Shown one piece after another: positions 34,496-47,041 of a DNA stretch of 64,000 bases (position 1 is its first letter; each line of letters opens with the position of its first letter). The stretch covers positions 50,173,457-50,237,456 of the forward strand of contig NC_080420.1 in assembly GCF_029873635.1 (NCBI RefSeq). Reading direction: 5' to 3'. The notes below the pieces were generated by a model. It did no database searches and was not told the DNA's origin. It saw nothing but the letters and a program-made list of their open reading frames with translations. The stretch is from Malania oleifera (Eukaryota; Streptophyta; Magnoliopsida; Santalales; Ximeniaceae). Both the position numbers and the translations under genes were made by a program.

Positions 34496-34813
34496 AGTTG
34501 GCTTTTAGCACGACCTTTCATCCTCAAACTGCATGGAGTACTTGTGTCCATTGCTGCATGCCTGTGTGCTAGATTTTAGAGGTGGCTGGATTCGGTACTT
34601 ACCATTAGTGGAGCTTGCTTACAACAACAACTACCAAGCCAGTATTGGGATGGCCCCATATGAAGCATTGTATGGTCGGAGATGTCAATCTCCATTACAT
34701 TGGGATGAAATTGGAGAGAAGCGGATATTGGGGCCAGAGATGGTACAGCTAGCTTTTGAGAAAATCAAGTTTATCCAGGAGAAAATTAAGACAGCTCAAA
34801 GCCGATAGAAAAG

Positions 34814-36959
34814 TGTTGACTCTATGAGTCCAATCTGGTTTTTGATAATGACAAATCACTTGATATTTGATCTGTGCATTGAGTTTGTGAACAGGACTTA
34901 AACTGAGCATGCACAGAAAGATAACGAGTCATGGATGCCATAAAGTAAAGCTTATACATATTAGAAAGTACCATGGAACTCAAAGAGTATGAGAATCAAG
35001 ATGCAAGCAGCAAAGTTCAAGAATGTCTTGGGAATGGGTATTTAGAACTCATGTATCTACATTTTCGTATGATTTATCTTGAAGTTCAATATAACTTAGA
35101 ATGATTTTAGGATTCATGCATTTCATGTACATCATTAGAGTACTTACATGGGCTTAGAAATGTGTTTAAAATCAGGAAAACTTGTTTTGTAAAAGACCCA
35201 AGCAAAGAATCAAAGTAGAATTTTAAACTGGAAATGAATATGTGTGAAAAGGGGGACTTCGGTAGCCTAAAGTTAACCTCAGGCGCCTGAAGAATTTCTT
35301 CAGTAGCCTGAAGATTAAGTTCGGTAGCCTGAAGAATTAAATGGGAAAGAAAAAACCTGGCAAAGGTACCTCGTTTGCCTGACCTTGGAACCTCAGGCAC
35401 CTAAAGTTGACACTTTAGGAGCCTGAAGTCGAGTTCGGCTGCCTGAACTCGTGGGAAAGCCTAAAAATCAATTCTTTATTAAAAAGATACGTGAGGTATC
35501 TTATTGATCCAACGGCTGAGATCAATTCTAAGGGTAATATACTATATATTATGAATATCTAAACTCTAGAAAAGAGAGAGACACACAAGAAAGAGAAGAA
35601 CACAGCTTGTTGCAAGTTTGTTGATTATCTACTCTTAGTGCTATTCGTTTGCCTATACATCAATCTCATATCTTCAAGTTTGGGCAAATCAATTCAGATT
35701 TTCAAAGGGAACTTGTTTACTCTACTGTATTTTAATCTAGTATTGAGGTTTGATCTTTCAAGTTATTAGTCTTGTGATTTTTGCATATCATCTCATTGTT
35801 TGTTTCTTGACTAGTATTGAAAAGTATTGATCTTGAGTGTGCCTTTCATACAAAAATTAATTTTCTAAGAGATCATTACTTGAGAAATTTTATCTAACTT
35901 GGTAGATTAAATTTTGGTTCAAGAGCATATAAATATACATATATTGTCTTAAAGGGCTTCTTATTGAAAAACCTAGTTTTTGATTAAAAGAGTGATCTTG
36001 AAAGTATCTTTATATATATCAAGCTATTTTAAACAAGATCATTATTTGTTTTATGGTGTGTGACTTATTGAAAGGTTTGATTCAAGTGTGTGGTTTCTAA
36101 AATGATATATCTTTAGATACATTAGAACTTGATTTAATATCCTTGATACTTATAAATATAATTTTAATTGAGGGATATTTTTCTGCAAATTAATATACTC
36201 AGTTTTGTGGTTGAGTACTTGAAATAAAACTTTGTGATTTTGATTGAGTGTATATTCAAGACAAAGTTTTTGCCAACAAGTTCACTTCAATTATATAAGT
36301 GTGCATTTTTGCAAAGTGAACCAAGAACCCTAGATTATTCCAAAACGTTTTGAATTTATCTTTACTTGAAAGTCTTGGTTAAAAAGGGATTTGTGTGTTG
36401 AGGCATACCGTACATAAAATGATTTTATCATTTTCATTCATTCACGAGCTTCAAGTTATATCATATGTCAATGTTTTAGGAATTTGAATTGTACTCACCA
36501 GCTTTTGTTAGAAGCATTGTTTTTGAGTGTATTTTCAAGATTCTATTGTATACACGGTTCGGTGTGTGAACCGGTGTGAGAGGAGAGAATTGTATCTCTT
36601 GTAAGCAGCAGAGTATGAGGAAGTTGTGCCTCTTGTAAGCAGTGTATTGTAAGGGAAGCTCCGTCCCACTTTAAGGAGCAGGGTTAGTGAATCCTTGAGT
36701 AGTTGCTCAAGGCAAGGACGTAGGCTAAGTAGGCTGAACCTCGTAAAAGCGTGGTTGCATTCTCTCTTCCCTTATCTTTTTATTTTTCGTATCGTATTTC
36801 AATTTCTAGCTTGCTTGTGTATGTTGAATAATTTCACACCAACTTGATAAGTGACTAATTAAACTTAGATATAGGGATTGATTGGTAAATAGGTTTCAAA
36901 GAATTTTTTAAAATATCCAATTCACCCCCCCCCCTCTTGGGATTACACCTTAATCAACA
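34814..36959 (+). mobile_element. SIRE-type Copia solo LTR inside the chromovirus integrase
   Basis: Begins tgttgactctatgag and ends aatcaaca. 2,146 bp, with target duplication aaaag at 34809-34813 and 36960-36964. It is related to the LTRs of the full element at 39576-49335. The U3 array is at 35255-35450 (ttcggtagcctgaag type), the TATA-like actatatatt near 35539, and the gacgtaggct block near 36716. Confidence 0.92.
35255..35450 (+). promoter_or_regulatory. Copia LTR U3: ttcggtagcctgaag array
   Basis: About eight units of ttcggtagcctgaag and variants (ctcaggcgcctgaag, ttcggctgcctgaac) precede the TATA-like stretch near 35539. Several are near-palindromic around cagGcgcCtg. Confidence 0.55.
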
Positions 36960-37806
36960 AAAAGTTATGCAGATATTTGTCGATGAGCGCTGGTATTTGA
37001 TGAGGGTGATAATGTGTTTTTAAAGATTGCGTCGATGAAAGGAGTAATGAGATTTGGGAGGAAGGGTAAGCTTAGCCCTAGGTATATTGGGTTATTTGAA
37101 ATATTGGAAAGAGTTGGCCCAATTGCCCATAGGTTAGCGTTACCCCTAGCACTATCCAAAATCCATGATGTATTTCATGTGTCCATGTTGAAGAAATATA
37201 TCCCAGATCCATTTCACATAATAAGTTATGAAACATTGGAGATTGCTAAGACCTTATCTTATGAAGAAATACCAGTTCAAGTCTTAGATTATAAATAGCA
37301 GGAATTACGCACCAAGAAAATCCCACTAGTGAAAGTACTCTGGAAGAATCATACAGTTGAGGAAGCTTCGTGGGAGTTGGAGGAGGAGATGCATCAGAAG
37401 TACCCACACCTATTCAGTGGGGTCCAGCTATAGTTAGAAAGGAAGCTAATGGTTCAGGTAAGAAATAATGTAAATAGGTTGGTTTTTGTGCAGGTTAATC
37501 AATTGTATGTAATAGTTTTCTGTTTTGGTTGGTTTTAGGAGAATTTTTTTTGGCTATTGTAATCTCCTATAACTGTAAATGTAACCACGGTATTCCTCCA
37601 CCATAAGTGAGGGTAATTAACAAAATTTCAACGTTTTTCTTTAAGGATTGGTGCAAATGATGAATAGCAAATTTTGAGGACAAAATTTTTATAAGGAGGG
37701 GAGGATGTAGAGACCCATAAAAAAAATAATAACAATGAAAATGATAAAGGAAAAAGACATGAAAAGAAGGAAAAAGAAATTTTAAAAGGGGGCATCAGTA
37801 GGGGCT

Positions 37807-37955
37807 CGTCAACGAGAGCCCTGCGCTTGTCAACATCGAGATCCCAAGAGCAAAGAATTTCAGGCCATTAAGGGTTTGTTGACAAACCCATTATCTTCGT
37901 CGATGAAAAACCCTTCTATAACTTGTCTACGATTACACGTGTCTCATCGATGAGG
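37807..37955 (+). promoter_or_regulatory. Chromovirus LTR U3 array (TCGTCGACGA type)
   Basis: Degenerate units such as ctcgtcaacgag, cttcgtcgatgaaa and tctcatcgatgagg precede tgtatatata (37974-37984). This ties the array type to an element whose integrase-chromodomain lies directly upstream. Confidence 0.55.
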
Positions 37956-39575
37956 ACACGTGGCCAGCAGTCCATGTATATATATATATATATGTTAAAA
38001 TTAGATTTTCAGTGTCGATTTCATTTTCTATTCACTCTCTCTCTCTAACTTATGGTTCCTCCTTCTTCTCTCTTCATTTACGGATGAATTTTACCTCGTT
38101 TTAATGATTAGGAACCACCACGATGATTTAGGGGTGATTCTCTACAAGTTGATCGAAGCGGATTGTTGATTTGGGGTCCTTGGGTACCACTCCAAAATCA
38201 AGGTAAGTAAGTTATTTTAGGGTTTAAATGATTATTTGGAATATGTGGACCACAGGAAATGTATTAGATAATAAATATACAAGGGTTGAGTTAAATGAAC
38301 TAGTGATAATGCGATTTTAGGGTTTGGAGTTCTGAATGTCGCGGGCGTGGATTTAGGGTTTTTAGCAAACCTCTCAGCAAACAAGTAAGGGGATAGATTA
38401 AGTCAGGTATTTTTTAAAAATTAATTATTGAATATACAGTATTTAATTCAGAAATGTATATATATGAATTAGTATAGTTTTTGGGAATACTGATGTTGAA
38501 TTGAGGAAACCTTGAAAACAGACTTAATATTATTTTTATCAACAAAATATGTTTTCCCAGGCTAGATAATATATTACAGAGTAGTACTCACTTGTGTGTG
38601 GTATGAGTATAAATTTTACTTTAAATAATGGTATGTCAAAATATTTTTTGATTTCACAGAACAAGCATGATTTGATGACGGTTTTTAGAAAAACTATAAA
38701 TAGTATAGAAATTATATTTTCAGTATATTATGATATTCAGCCGATGCAGATGCTGTGATATTCAGTCAGGGTCAATGCCGTGACTAGATATATTTATAAC
38801 AGTTATTTAGAAAATATTATCATTGCATATTTTACATAGAATCATGGAACAATATTATAACAACTATTTATGTAATGTACTGTATGATAGTTGAACCTTG
38901 ATGACTTAGTTTAGTTTTAAAGCATGGTACCATAGCTTTCTGTTGACCTCATAGGTTATATCCCATTTTGATTAAGACAAATACTTTAGTATTTAATGGT
39001 TGATGAGTTTGTGTGCAGGATTAATTGGAAGTTTTATATGGTGCATGCATATGGACTTGAAAGAAACTGAAGACCCAAAGTGTTTATTTTGTTATTTATA
39101 TTTCATATTTTTACTTGGGTCTGTAATAATAAATAGGAAATAGTCTGTAATAATCAATGCATTACATGCATGACAGGGTAGATTAGCTCAAAGGATTATT
39201 AAATGACCGTAGGGATCCCCTTCGATCGACCATTGCCAGATTTTTGGGGTTAACTCATAAAGACCATAGATTGTCTTTAGGACCCTAAATATGGCATAAA
39301 AATGTCCCCCATAGTCTTGAAAAAATACATCATATAATTAGGAACAATTTAATAAGGGGAAAAAAACTGAAATGCCTGCCATTCGGTCGACCGAACTCAT
39401 ACAATGAGATCTTCGGTCGACCAAACTCCCTTCGGGTCAATAAGTTGACCGCTCAGTTGACTGACCAAGATTATATAGGCAATGCCCTAGTTGACCGAAC
39501 CCCCACGTGGGAATTTCCAATCGCTTGGTCGACCGAACCACCTAGTTCAAATTGACCCGGTCGATCGAACCGCGC

Positions 39576-40778
39576 TGTTGACTCTACGAGTCCAATCCAG
39601 CTTTGATAATGACAAATCACTTGGTTTTTAATCTGTGCATTGAGTTTGTGAACAGGAACTATATTATGCATGCACGGAAGGATAACGAGTCATGGAAGCC
39701 TTAAAGTAAAGCACAAAAATCTTGGCAAGATCCATGGAACTCAAAGAGTACGAGAATCAAGATGCTAGTGACAAAGTTCGAGGACATCTTGGTAATGGGT
39801 ACTTAGATCTCATGTATTTACATTTTCGTATGATTTAATTTGAGGCTCAACATATACTTTAAAATGATTTTAGGGCTCATGCATTTCATGAACATTATTA
39901 GGAGACATTCATGGACTTAGAAATAATGTCAAAACCCTAAAAAATGTTTTTATAAAAGAGCCAAGAAAGAAAGCAAAACAGATTTTTGAATTGGAAAGTA
40001 AATATGCAAAAATTGGGGACTTCGGTTGACTGAACTTTAAGTTCGATTGGCTGAAGAATTTCCTTATACTTCTGAAGAATAAGTTCAGTCATCTGACTAT
40101 TTTTGGGTGAAAAACAGAAACTGGCAGAAGCACCTTAGATGACTAAACCTTGACCTCAGTCGTCTGAACTTGACACATTGGTCATCTGAACCTTGACCTC
40201 GGTCATCTAACCCTATGTCCAGGCTATTTTTTCGAAGGATAAAAGTGACTTCGGTCGTCTGGGCCCTAGACCTCAAACGTTTGAACTTGCTGGAAAGATT
40301 AAAAATTTAATTTTTATTGTGTAAACACGCGAGCTATCTTTTGAACCACTGATTGAGATCAATTCTAAGGGTAAGACACTATAAATACTGATTATCTAAA
40401 CCCTAGTATGTAAGATAAGACACACAAGAAAAGAAGAGCACATCTTATTGAAAGAGAATAGAGAAACTTGAGCTGATTGATATACGATTGCCTGCACTTC
40501 ATTCTTCTCATCGACTTTGAGCAAATCAACTCAGAAAATCAGAAGGGAACTCACGTATACATTTTGTAATTCATCTTGGTATTAAGGTTTGGTGATTCAA
40601 GTTATTTTTTCAAGAGCTTCTCATCTCATCACTTCTTGTGTGTGGTTGTTAAAGGATCTATATTTTAGATATATTAATGCTTGATTAAATATCCTTGGTG
40701 TTTTATAAATATATATTTTATTGAGGGATATTTTTCTGCACAACAATATATTCAGTTTGTGAGTGTTGAACATCATTA

Positions 40779-40820
<42 letters not shown>

Positions 40821-41605
40821 CATACATACATACTTGCATATAACAAAGATTGTGTTGAGATTGAATATTTGAAAGGAATTTTTGTGAATGTAATTGATAT
40901 AATCTTCAAAGCATTTTTATAAGTTCACAAAAGATATATTTTTGCATTTTAGTAAAGTGAACTAGAACCCTAAAATTCTTCAAAGTGCTTGAATATATAT
41001 TTATTTGGGAGATTTGATAAAAAGAGTATTGTATGTTGAAGCATAATTATTCATAAAACAATTGTATCGTTTTCATACATTCTGAGCTTCAAGTTATATC
41101 ATATGTTAACGTATTAGGAATTTGAATTGTACTCAAGAGCTTTTGTTTGGAAGCATTTTTGAGTGTTTTTATAGATTCTATTGTATTCATGGTTCAGTGT
41201 GTGAACCAAGGTTTGAGGAGAGAGTTGTATCTCTTGTAAGTAGTGAAGTAGGAGGGAGTTGTGCCTCTTGTAAGCAGCTGATTGTAAGGGAAGCTCCATC
41301 CCAATTTAAGAAGTAGGGATTTTAGTGAAATCCTTGAGTGGTTGCTCAAGGCGAGGACGTAGGCTGAGTTGGCTGAACCTCATAAAAACCGCGTTTGTCT
41401 TCTCTCTTCCCTTTACTATTTACTTTCAGCACTACATTTAAATTGTTCGTCTTGCATGTGTAGGTTGAATAACATTACACACAATTAATTGGGTAATAAG
41501 AACTCATTACTAAATATACAAGTAGGGATTAAGTGGTAAATAAATTCAAAGAATTTTAAAATACCCAATTCACCCCCCCCTCTTTGGATTACACCTAATT
41601 CAACA
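39576..41605 (+). repeat. 5' LTR of the SIRE-type element
   Basis: 2,030 bp, tgttgactc to ttcaaca. Array at 40020-40275, TATA box ctataaatac (40379-40388), (TA)n at 40780-40834, downstream block gcgaggacgtaggctgag near 41351-41368. Confidence 0.92.
40020..40388 (+). promoter_or_regulatory. Copia LTR U3: ttcggtcgtctgaac array and TATA box
   Basis: About nine units such as ttcggttgactgaac, ttcagtcatctgac, ctcagtcgtctgaac and ttcggtcgtctggg precede ctataaatac. The 3' LTR repeats this at 47487-47750 with TATA at 47844-47853. Confidence 0.58.
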
Positions 41606-41619
41606 ATTGGTATCAGAGC
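41606..41619 (+). other. Primer-binding site (initiator tRNA-Met type)
   Basis: attggtatcagagc directly follows the 5' LTR. This is the standard plant LTR-element site complementary to the 3' end of initiator methionine tRNA. Confidence 0.9.
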
Positions 41620-41660
41620 GGGTTTACATAGACTTGATAGTTAATTTGTAAAAAGATCGC

Positions 41661-43190
41661 ATGGCACAAATTGGTGTAACTCCATTCGGTGAGGGACACT
41701 CATCCACAAGACCACCCATTTTCTGTGGTCTAAACTACACCTATTGGAAACGTAGGATGAGCATATATCTATTGAACGTAGATTGGAAGGTTTGGAAAAT
41801 AGTGACAAAGGGAAATCACATTCCCATGAAAGTAATTGATAAAATTGATGTACCTAAAACTGAAGATGAGTATACAGAGGAGGACTGGAAGTCAGTACAA
41901 ATCAATGCCACTTCCATGAACTTACTTTTCTGTGCACTAGATGTAAATGAATTTAATAGGATAATGGCATGTAACTCGGCTAAAGAAATTTGGGAAAAAA
42001 TAGAAGTTACATATAAAGGTACTAAGGAAGTCAAGGAGAGTAGGATAGACATGCTCACCAATGAATATGAAGCATTTAAAATGACAGTTGATGAATCTAT
42101 ACAAACCATGTACACTAGATTCACACACATCATTAATTCCTTAAATGCACTTGGAAAGACTTACCCTACTTATGAGTTGATCAGAAAAATACTAAGGGGA
42201 TTACCTCAAGTGTAGCAGAAAGGAGAAATCTCAAGGAGATGTCGGCGGACGAACTCATTGGATCGCTCATCACCTATGAGTTGGCAATAAACAAGAGGAA
42301 AAATGAGCAAAGCAAAGCAAAGAAGGTCACTCCACTTAAGGCATCATCATGCTATTCAAGTGAAGGTAGTGATTCCGAAACGGATGATGACATGGCCTTG
42401 CTAACAAAGAAGTTCGAGAAGTTCTTGAAGAAGAACAAGAAGTTCGACAGAAAATTCCAGAACTCTAAATCGGAAAGAGGAGAGCCTAGCATGAAGAAAA
42501 AGAAGGAGGATCCACCAACATGCTACAACTATCGAGAAGTTGGACACATCAAGCTGGAGTGCCCCAAACTAGTTAAAGCCTCAAAGAAAAAGAAGAAGGC
42601 GCTGAAATTTGGTTGGGATACTCGCAGCACTAGTGGTTTAGAACCCGAATCCAGCGATGACGAGATTGCCAATTTGTGTCTAATGGCACATGATAACCTT
42701 GAGGTGCAATCATCATTTTCATCATCTTCATATTATTCTAGTGAGTCTGAAAATGAAAATGACTTGATTTCATATGATGAAATGAAACAAGAATACATAT
42801 ACTCTATTAAAATGCTTGAGAAGAAAACAAATAAAATCTCTGAGTTGAAAAGAAAAATCAAAGAACTTTCAAATTTGGTTGAACGCCAAAATGAATCTCA
42901 CGCATCTTTCATAAAAGTTAAAGATTTGAAAATTGAGGAGTTAGAAAAGGATTTGAAAGATAAAGCTGAAATTATTTGTAAATTTACTGAGGGACAAAAC
43001 AATTTTGAAAAGCTCCTAGGATCTCTAAAAAAGGAACGGCTTGGCTTTAATGGAAAGGAAAATCTAAAGAATAAACACCTTTACATGGGTTATTTTAGAA
43101 GAGAGTCAAAGTCATATGTTCCAACTAAGAATTAATATAGAAACACTACATGCTTTAAATGTAGAAGGTTGGCTCACATACAATTCGACT
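41661..43190 (+). pseudogene. SIRE-type gag (fossil)
   Basis: Begins MAQIGVTPFGEGHSSTRPP and has the Copia gag features F-C-G-L-N-Y-T-Y-W-K-R-R-M, A-K-E-I-W-E-K-I-E-V-T-Y-K-G-T and the helical M-Y-T-R-F-T-H-I-I-N-S-L. A Lys-rich nucleocapsid with zinc-knuckle-like segments (about 42520-42560 and 43147-43195) brackets a coiled-coil-like Glu/Lys-rich stretch (42780-43080). It is in several pieces. Confidence 0.88.
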
Positions 43191-43295
43191 GTCCTTTCAA
43201 AAATAAAGACGTAAAAATCAAGAAAGTATCTAAGGTCAAAGGTCAATCTAGCACTAACCCCCCTGGACCCAAGAAAATCTAGGTACCAAAGTTAG

Positions 43296-43547
43296 TTGTT
43301 TGATTGTGTTTTGCAGATATGCTTAAGATCAGCATCCTCAAAAGATAGATGGTATATGGATAGTGGATGCTCACGTCACATGACCAGGGATAAAGCAAAG
43401 TTCACATCCATCACACCCAAGGATGAAGGATTTGTCACCTTTGGAGATAATGCTAAGGGAAGGATCACAGGTGTAGGTAAAGTTGGTAATAATTCTTCAT
43501 TAATTATTGATGATGTTCTACTGGTGGAAGGTTTAAAGCACAATTGA
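43296..43547 (+). pseudogene. Copia protease region (fossil)
   Basis: Contains W-Y-M-D-S-G-C-S-R-H-M-T, with the catalytic D-S-G, then V-T-F-G-D-N-A-K-G-R-I-T-G-V-G and I-D-D-V-L-L-V-E-G-L-K-H-N. Standard for Copia pol. Confidence 0.88.
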
Positions 43548-43583
43548 CTAAGTATAAGCCAACTATGTGATAAAGGTTACAAA

Positions 43584-44540
43584 GTGTCGTTTGAACATGA
43601 CAAGTGCATAGTTGAACATAAAACTGATAATAAGATACTATTCACGGTTGAACATCATGAAAACGTATATACCACAAGCCTTGATAACTTAACCTCACAA
43701 AGTCTGACATGCTTTTCTGATATAAATGAAATAAGCTGGATTTGGCATAGGAGACTAGGACACACAAGCATGGATTTAATCTCAAAACTTGTTAAGAAAG
43801 AATTAGTTAAGGGACTGCCTAAGACTAAATTTTTGAAAGATAAAATTTGTGATGCATGCCAACTAGGAAAACAAGTAAGAACAAACTTTAAGAAGAAGAA
43901 AGAGATCTCCACTATTAGGCCACTCCAAATGTTGCACTTAGACTTATTTGGACCAAACCCAATTCAGAGTTTAGGAGGAAAATCATACGCCTTTGTCATA
44001 GTTGATGAATTTTCAAGATTCACATGGGTATTATTCTTAGGACACAAAGATGAAACATGTGAAAAATTCATAAACCTGTGCAAGAAAATCCAAAATGAAA
44101 AGGGATATACAATCACTATAATTAGAAGTGATAGGGGTAGAGAATTTAAAAATCAAGGCATGGAAGACTATTGTAATTCATTAGGAATTGCCCATAACTT
44201 TTCAGCACCTAGAACACCACAATAGAACAGTGCAGTTGAAAGGAAGAATAGGTTTATACAAGAAATGACCAGAACTATGCTTAACGAACATAAATTACCT
44301 AAGTACTTTTGGGCTGAGGCAATGAATACCGCCTGCTATGTTCTAAATAGAGTATTGATTAGACCATCACTCAATAAGACTCGTTATGAATTATGAAATG
44401 GCCATAGACCAAACATATCATATTTTCATGTCTTTGGCTGGAAATGTTTCGTGCTTAAAGATAATGAGCACCTAGGAAAGTTTGATGTGAAATCTGATGA
44501 AGGCATCCTCCTAGGGTATGCATTAGATAGTAAAGCTTAT
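43584..44540 (+). pseudogene. Copia integrase region (fossil)
   Basis: GAG-pre-integrase motif W-H-R-R-L-G-H-T-S and C-D-A-C-Q-L-G-K-Q zinc-binding part, then the catalytic core (L-H-L-D-L-F-G-P, V-I-V-D-E-F-S-R-F-T-W, I-R-S-D-R-G-R-E-F). The C-terminal part extends to about 44540. Confidence 0.85.
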
Positions 44541-44554
44541 AGAGTATATAACAA

Positions 44555-45712
44555 ATGAACATTGATGGTCATAGAATCTATTCATGTAGTGTGTCAAATC
44601 CCTTCTCCAAAAGAACTGATGAAGATGAAATTGAATTAAACAAGGAATTTGAAGAACTATCAATTGAGAATGATTCAAAAAAGAAAAATGAACTTAAGGA
44701 ACCATCCATTGAAATTGATCAAATTGAAAATGAGGTTAATGAACCACCTAAAGAATGGAAATATATAAAGAATCATCCCATTGATCAAATAATAGGTGAA
44801 CCATTACGTGGAGTAGCCACTCGCTCCTCTCTTAGGAACATGATTAGTCATTTTGCATTTCTATCTCAAGAAGAACCTAAGAATGTGAGTGAAACTATAG
44901 AGGATGAATCTTGGGTGTTGTCTATGCAAGAAGAGTTAAATCAGTTTGAGAGGAATAAAGTATGGACACTAGTTCCCAGACCTGAGGATAAATCAATCAT
45001 TGGAACCAAATGGATATATAGGAATAAGAAAGATGAACATGGGATAGTTGTGATAAATAAGGCTAGAATAGTAGCTCAGGGATATAATCAATAAGAAGGT
45101 ATATATTTTAACGAAACATTTGCACCTCTAGCTAGAATGGAAAACATTCAAATGCTTTTAGCATATGCTGCTTTTAAAGATTTCAAACTATATCTAATGG
45201 ACATCAAAAGAGCATTTTTAAATGGCTACATAAATGAAGAAGTCTATATAGAACAACCCCCAAGCTTTGAAAACCATAAGAATCCAGATCATGTGTATAG
45301 ACTGACAAAAGTCTTATACTGTTTAAAGCAAGCTCCTAGAGCTTGGTATGAAAGGTTAAGTGGTTTTCTATTAGAAAATGGATTTATAAGAGGAAAGATA
45401 GATACAACCCTATTCATTAAGTCCAAGAAAGATGATATTCTCCTAGTGCAAGTATATGTAGATGACATCATATTTGGCGCTTCAAATAAAGAACTGTGTG
45501 ATGAATTTGCCAATACCATGCAAAATGAATTTGCGATAAGCATAATGGGAGAATTAAATCTCTTCCTAGGACTTCAAATCAAACAAGAAAAACATGGAAT
45601 ATGCTTAAATCAATCAAAGTATATTAGAGACTTACTCAAAAAGTTTAATATGGAAGATGGAAAAAATACTTGGTACACCTATGAGCACTTCATTGAAAAT
45701 AGACAAAGATGA
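44555..45712 (+). pseudogene. Copia reverse transcriptase region (fossil)
   Basis: The linker is followed by E-S-W-V-L-S-M-Q-E-E-L-N-Q-F and K-W-I-Y-R-N-K, which open Copia RT. Then come M-D-I-K-R-A-F-L-N-G, V-Y-I-E-Q-P-P-S-F, L-K-Q-A-P-R-A-W-Y-E-R-L and the active-site block V-Y-V-D-D-I-I-F-G-A-S. Confidence 0.9.
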
Positions 45713-45804
45713 ACAAGGTATACTAGTAGATGTCAAACGTTATCATGGAATGATGTTAACTTATTATACTTGACTACCAGTAGACCTGATATAATATTTA
45801 GCGT

Positions 45805-46408
45805 ATGTTTGTGCAAGAGATTTCAGTCTGCACCAAAAAGTCACATTTGTTAGCCGGTAAACAAATACTTAGGTACCTAATAGGAACCGTGAAAATTGGA
45901 TTATGGTATCCTAAGTCCACATCTTTTGAGATTCTCAGCTATTCAGATGCTGATTTTGTGGGTAGCAAAGTGGATAGGAAGAGCACGAGTGGTACTTATC
46001 ATTTCTTAGGACATTCCTTAGTCTCTTGGTTTTCCAAGAAACAAAATTCAGTAGCTCTTTCCATAGGTGAGGCTAAATACATAGCGGCAAGTAGTTGTTG
46101 TGCTCAAACGCTTTACATGAAGCAACAACTGAAGGATTTTGGATTAAGTTATGAAACAATCCCTGTTAGATACGATAATACGAGTACAATAAATATTTCA
46201 AAGAATCCCATATTACATTCACAAAACTACGCACATAGAAATATGACATCACTTTCTTCGTGACCATGTACAAAAAGGGGATGTGACACTAGAGTTTGTA
46301 TGCACGGATGAACAATGGGCAGATATATTCACGAAACCACTTGCGAAGGATAGGTTTATCCAAATTAGGAGTGAATTAGGTCTCATGCATAGTCAAGAGT
46401 TTGCCTAG
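45805..46408 (+). pseudogene. Copia RNase H region (fossil)
   Basis: I-L-R-Y-L-I-G-T, the RNase H segments Y-S-D-A-D-F-V-G and R-K-S-T-S-G-T, and the tail A-K-Y-I-A-A-S-S-C-C-A-Q. The end of pol (A-D-I-F-T-K-P-L-like) lies near 46320-46400. Confidence 0.88.
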
Positions 46409-47041
46409 AATTATGTTAGATGATATAATTCAGGGGAAGCAACATCACTTACAATGTAATCACTTGGTATCATATTAATCAAATTTTCAGTATTGCATTA
46501 ATCCACAATTGGTATCAAAAATTCGACATAATACCTAATTCAACATTTGGTATCCTCATGTAATATTTGAAATTTATGTGTTAGCAAGGAGGATAGTTGA
46601 TATCAAAAAGCATGAGAAGGAATTGTTTTTACCTAATGGTTGAACACGTTTTAAAATCTTAAGATTTCTAAGGGAAGAAGCACATAAGGGTACGTCTACT
46701 TATGTTTTATTATTTTACACCTTTTTGACGATGTCAAAAGGGGGAGAAAATTGGGAGCAAAAATAATAGAAATCTAGATAAAAGCCATAAATAAGAGAAA
46801 TCGAGAAAAAGGAGCAAAAATTAAAACTTTGTGTTGGGGAGAAATATCAGGAGCAAAAACTATTGGCAAAACTAATTGTGCAAAAGTGGGAGAAGTAAAA
46901 TAAAAAAAAAAATTGTTGAAACATCATGAGCATTTTATCATTCATTGAATATTTGATGCATTAATTGAGGGGGAGCCTTATTTGGTGTAACCCATTATAT
47001 ATTTTTGCTAGTGCATTTGTTATCATAAAAAATGGGGAGCT
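46409..47041 (+). other. 3' untranslated region and polypurine tracts of the SIRE-type element
   Basis: Non-coding. It holds purine tracts aaaagggggagaaa (46736-46749), gagggggagcc (46967-46977) and aaaatggggagct just before the 3' LTR. Two of its relatives carry a further ORF in this position. Confidence 0.7.

Larger units (their letters stand above)
34496..37705 (+). mobile_element. Chromovirus (Tekay/Del-like Ty3/gypsy) integrase-chromodomain end
   Basis: 34533-34808 encodes the integrase C-terminal region (GGWIRYLPLVELAYNNNYQA, APYEALYGRRCQSPLHW). 37014-37298 continues with GLFEILERVGPIAHRLALP and KIHDVFHVSMLKKYIPD. The next stretch to about 37430 has the chromodomain signature (I-P-L-V-K-V-L-W, E-E-A-S-W-E). 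That is typical of chromoviruses, whose chromodomain directs integration to heterochromatin. A short untranslated region and a polypurine tract (ggaggggagga, 37695-37705) lead into the LTR. A solo LTR interrupts it at 34814-36959. The remaining pol is absent and the frame is broken. Confidence 0.85.

Noticed and set aside
40681-40909. Short frames with runs of Tyr-Ile across (TA)n tracts (also 27711-27932)
   Set aside because: They are translations of TA microsatellites inside LTRs.
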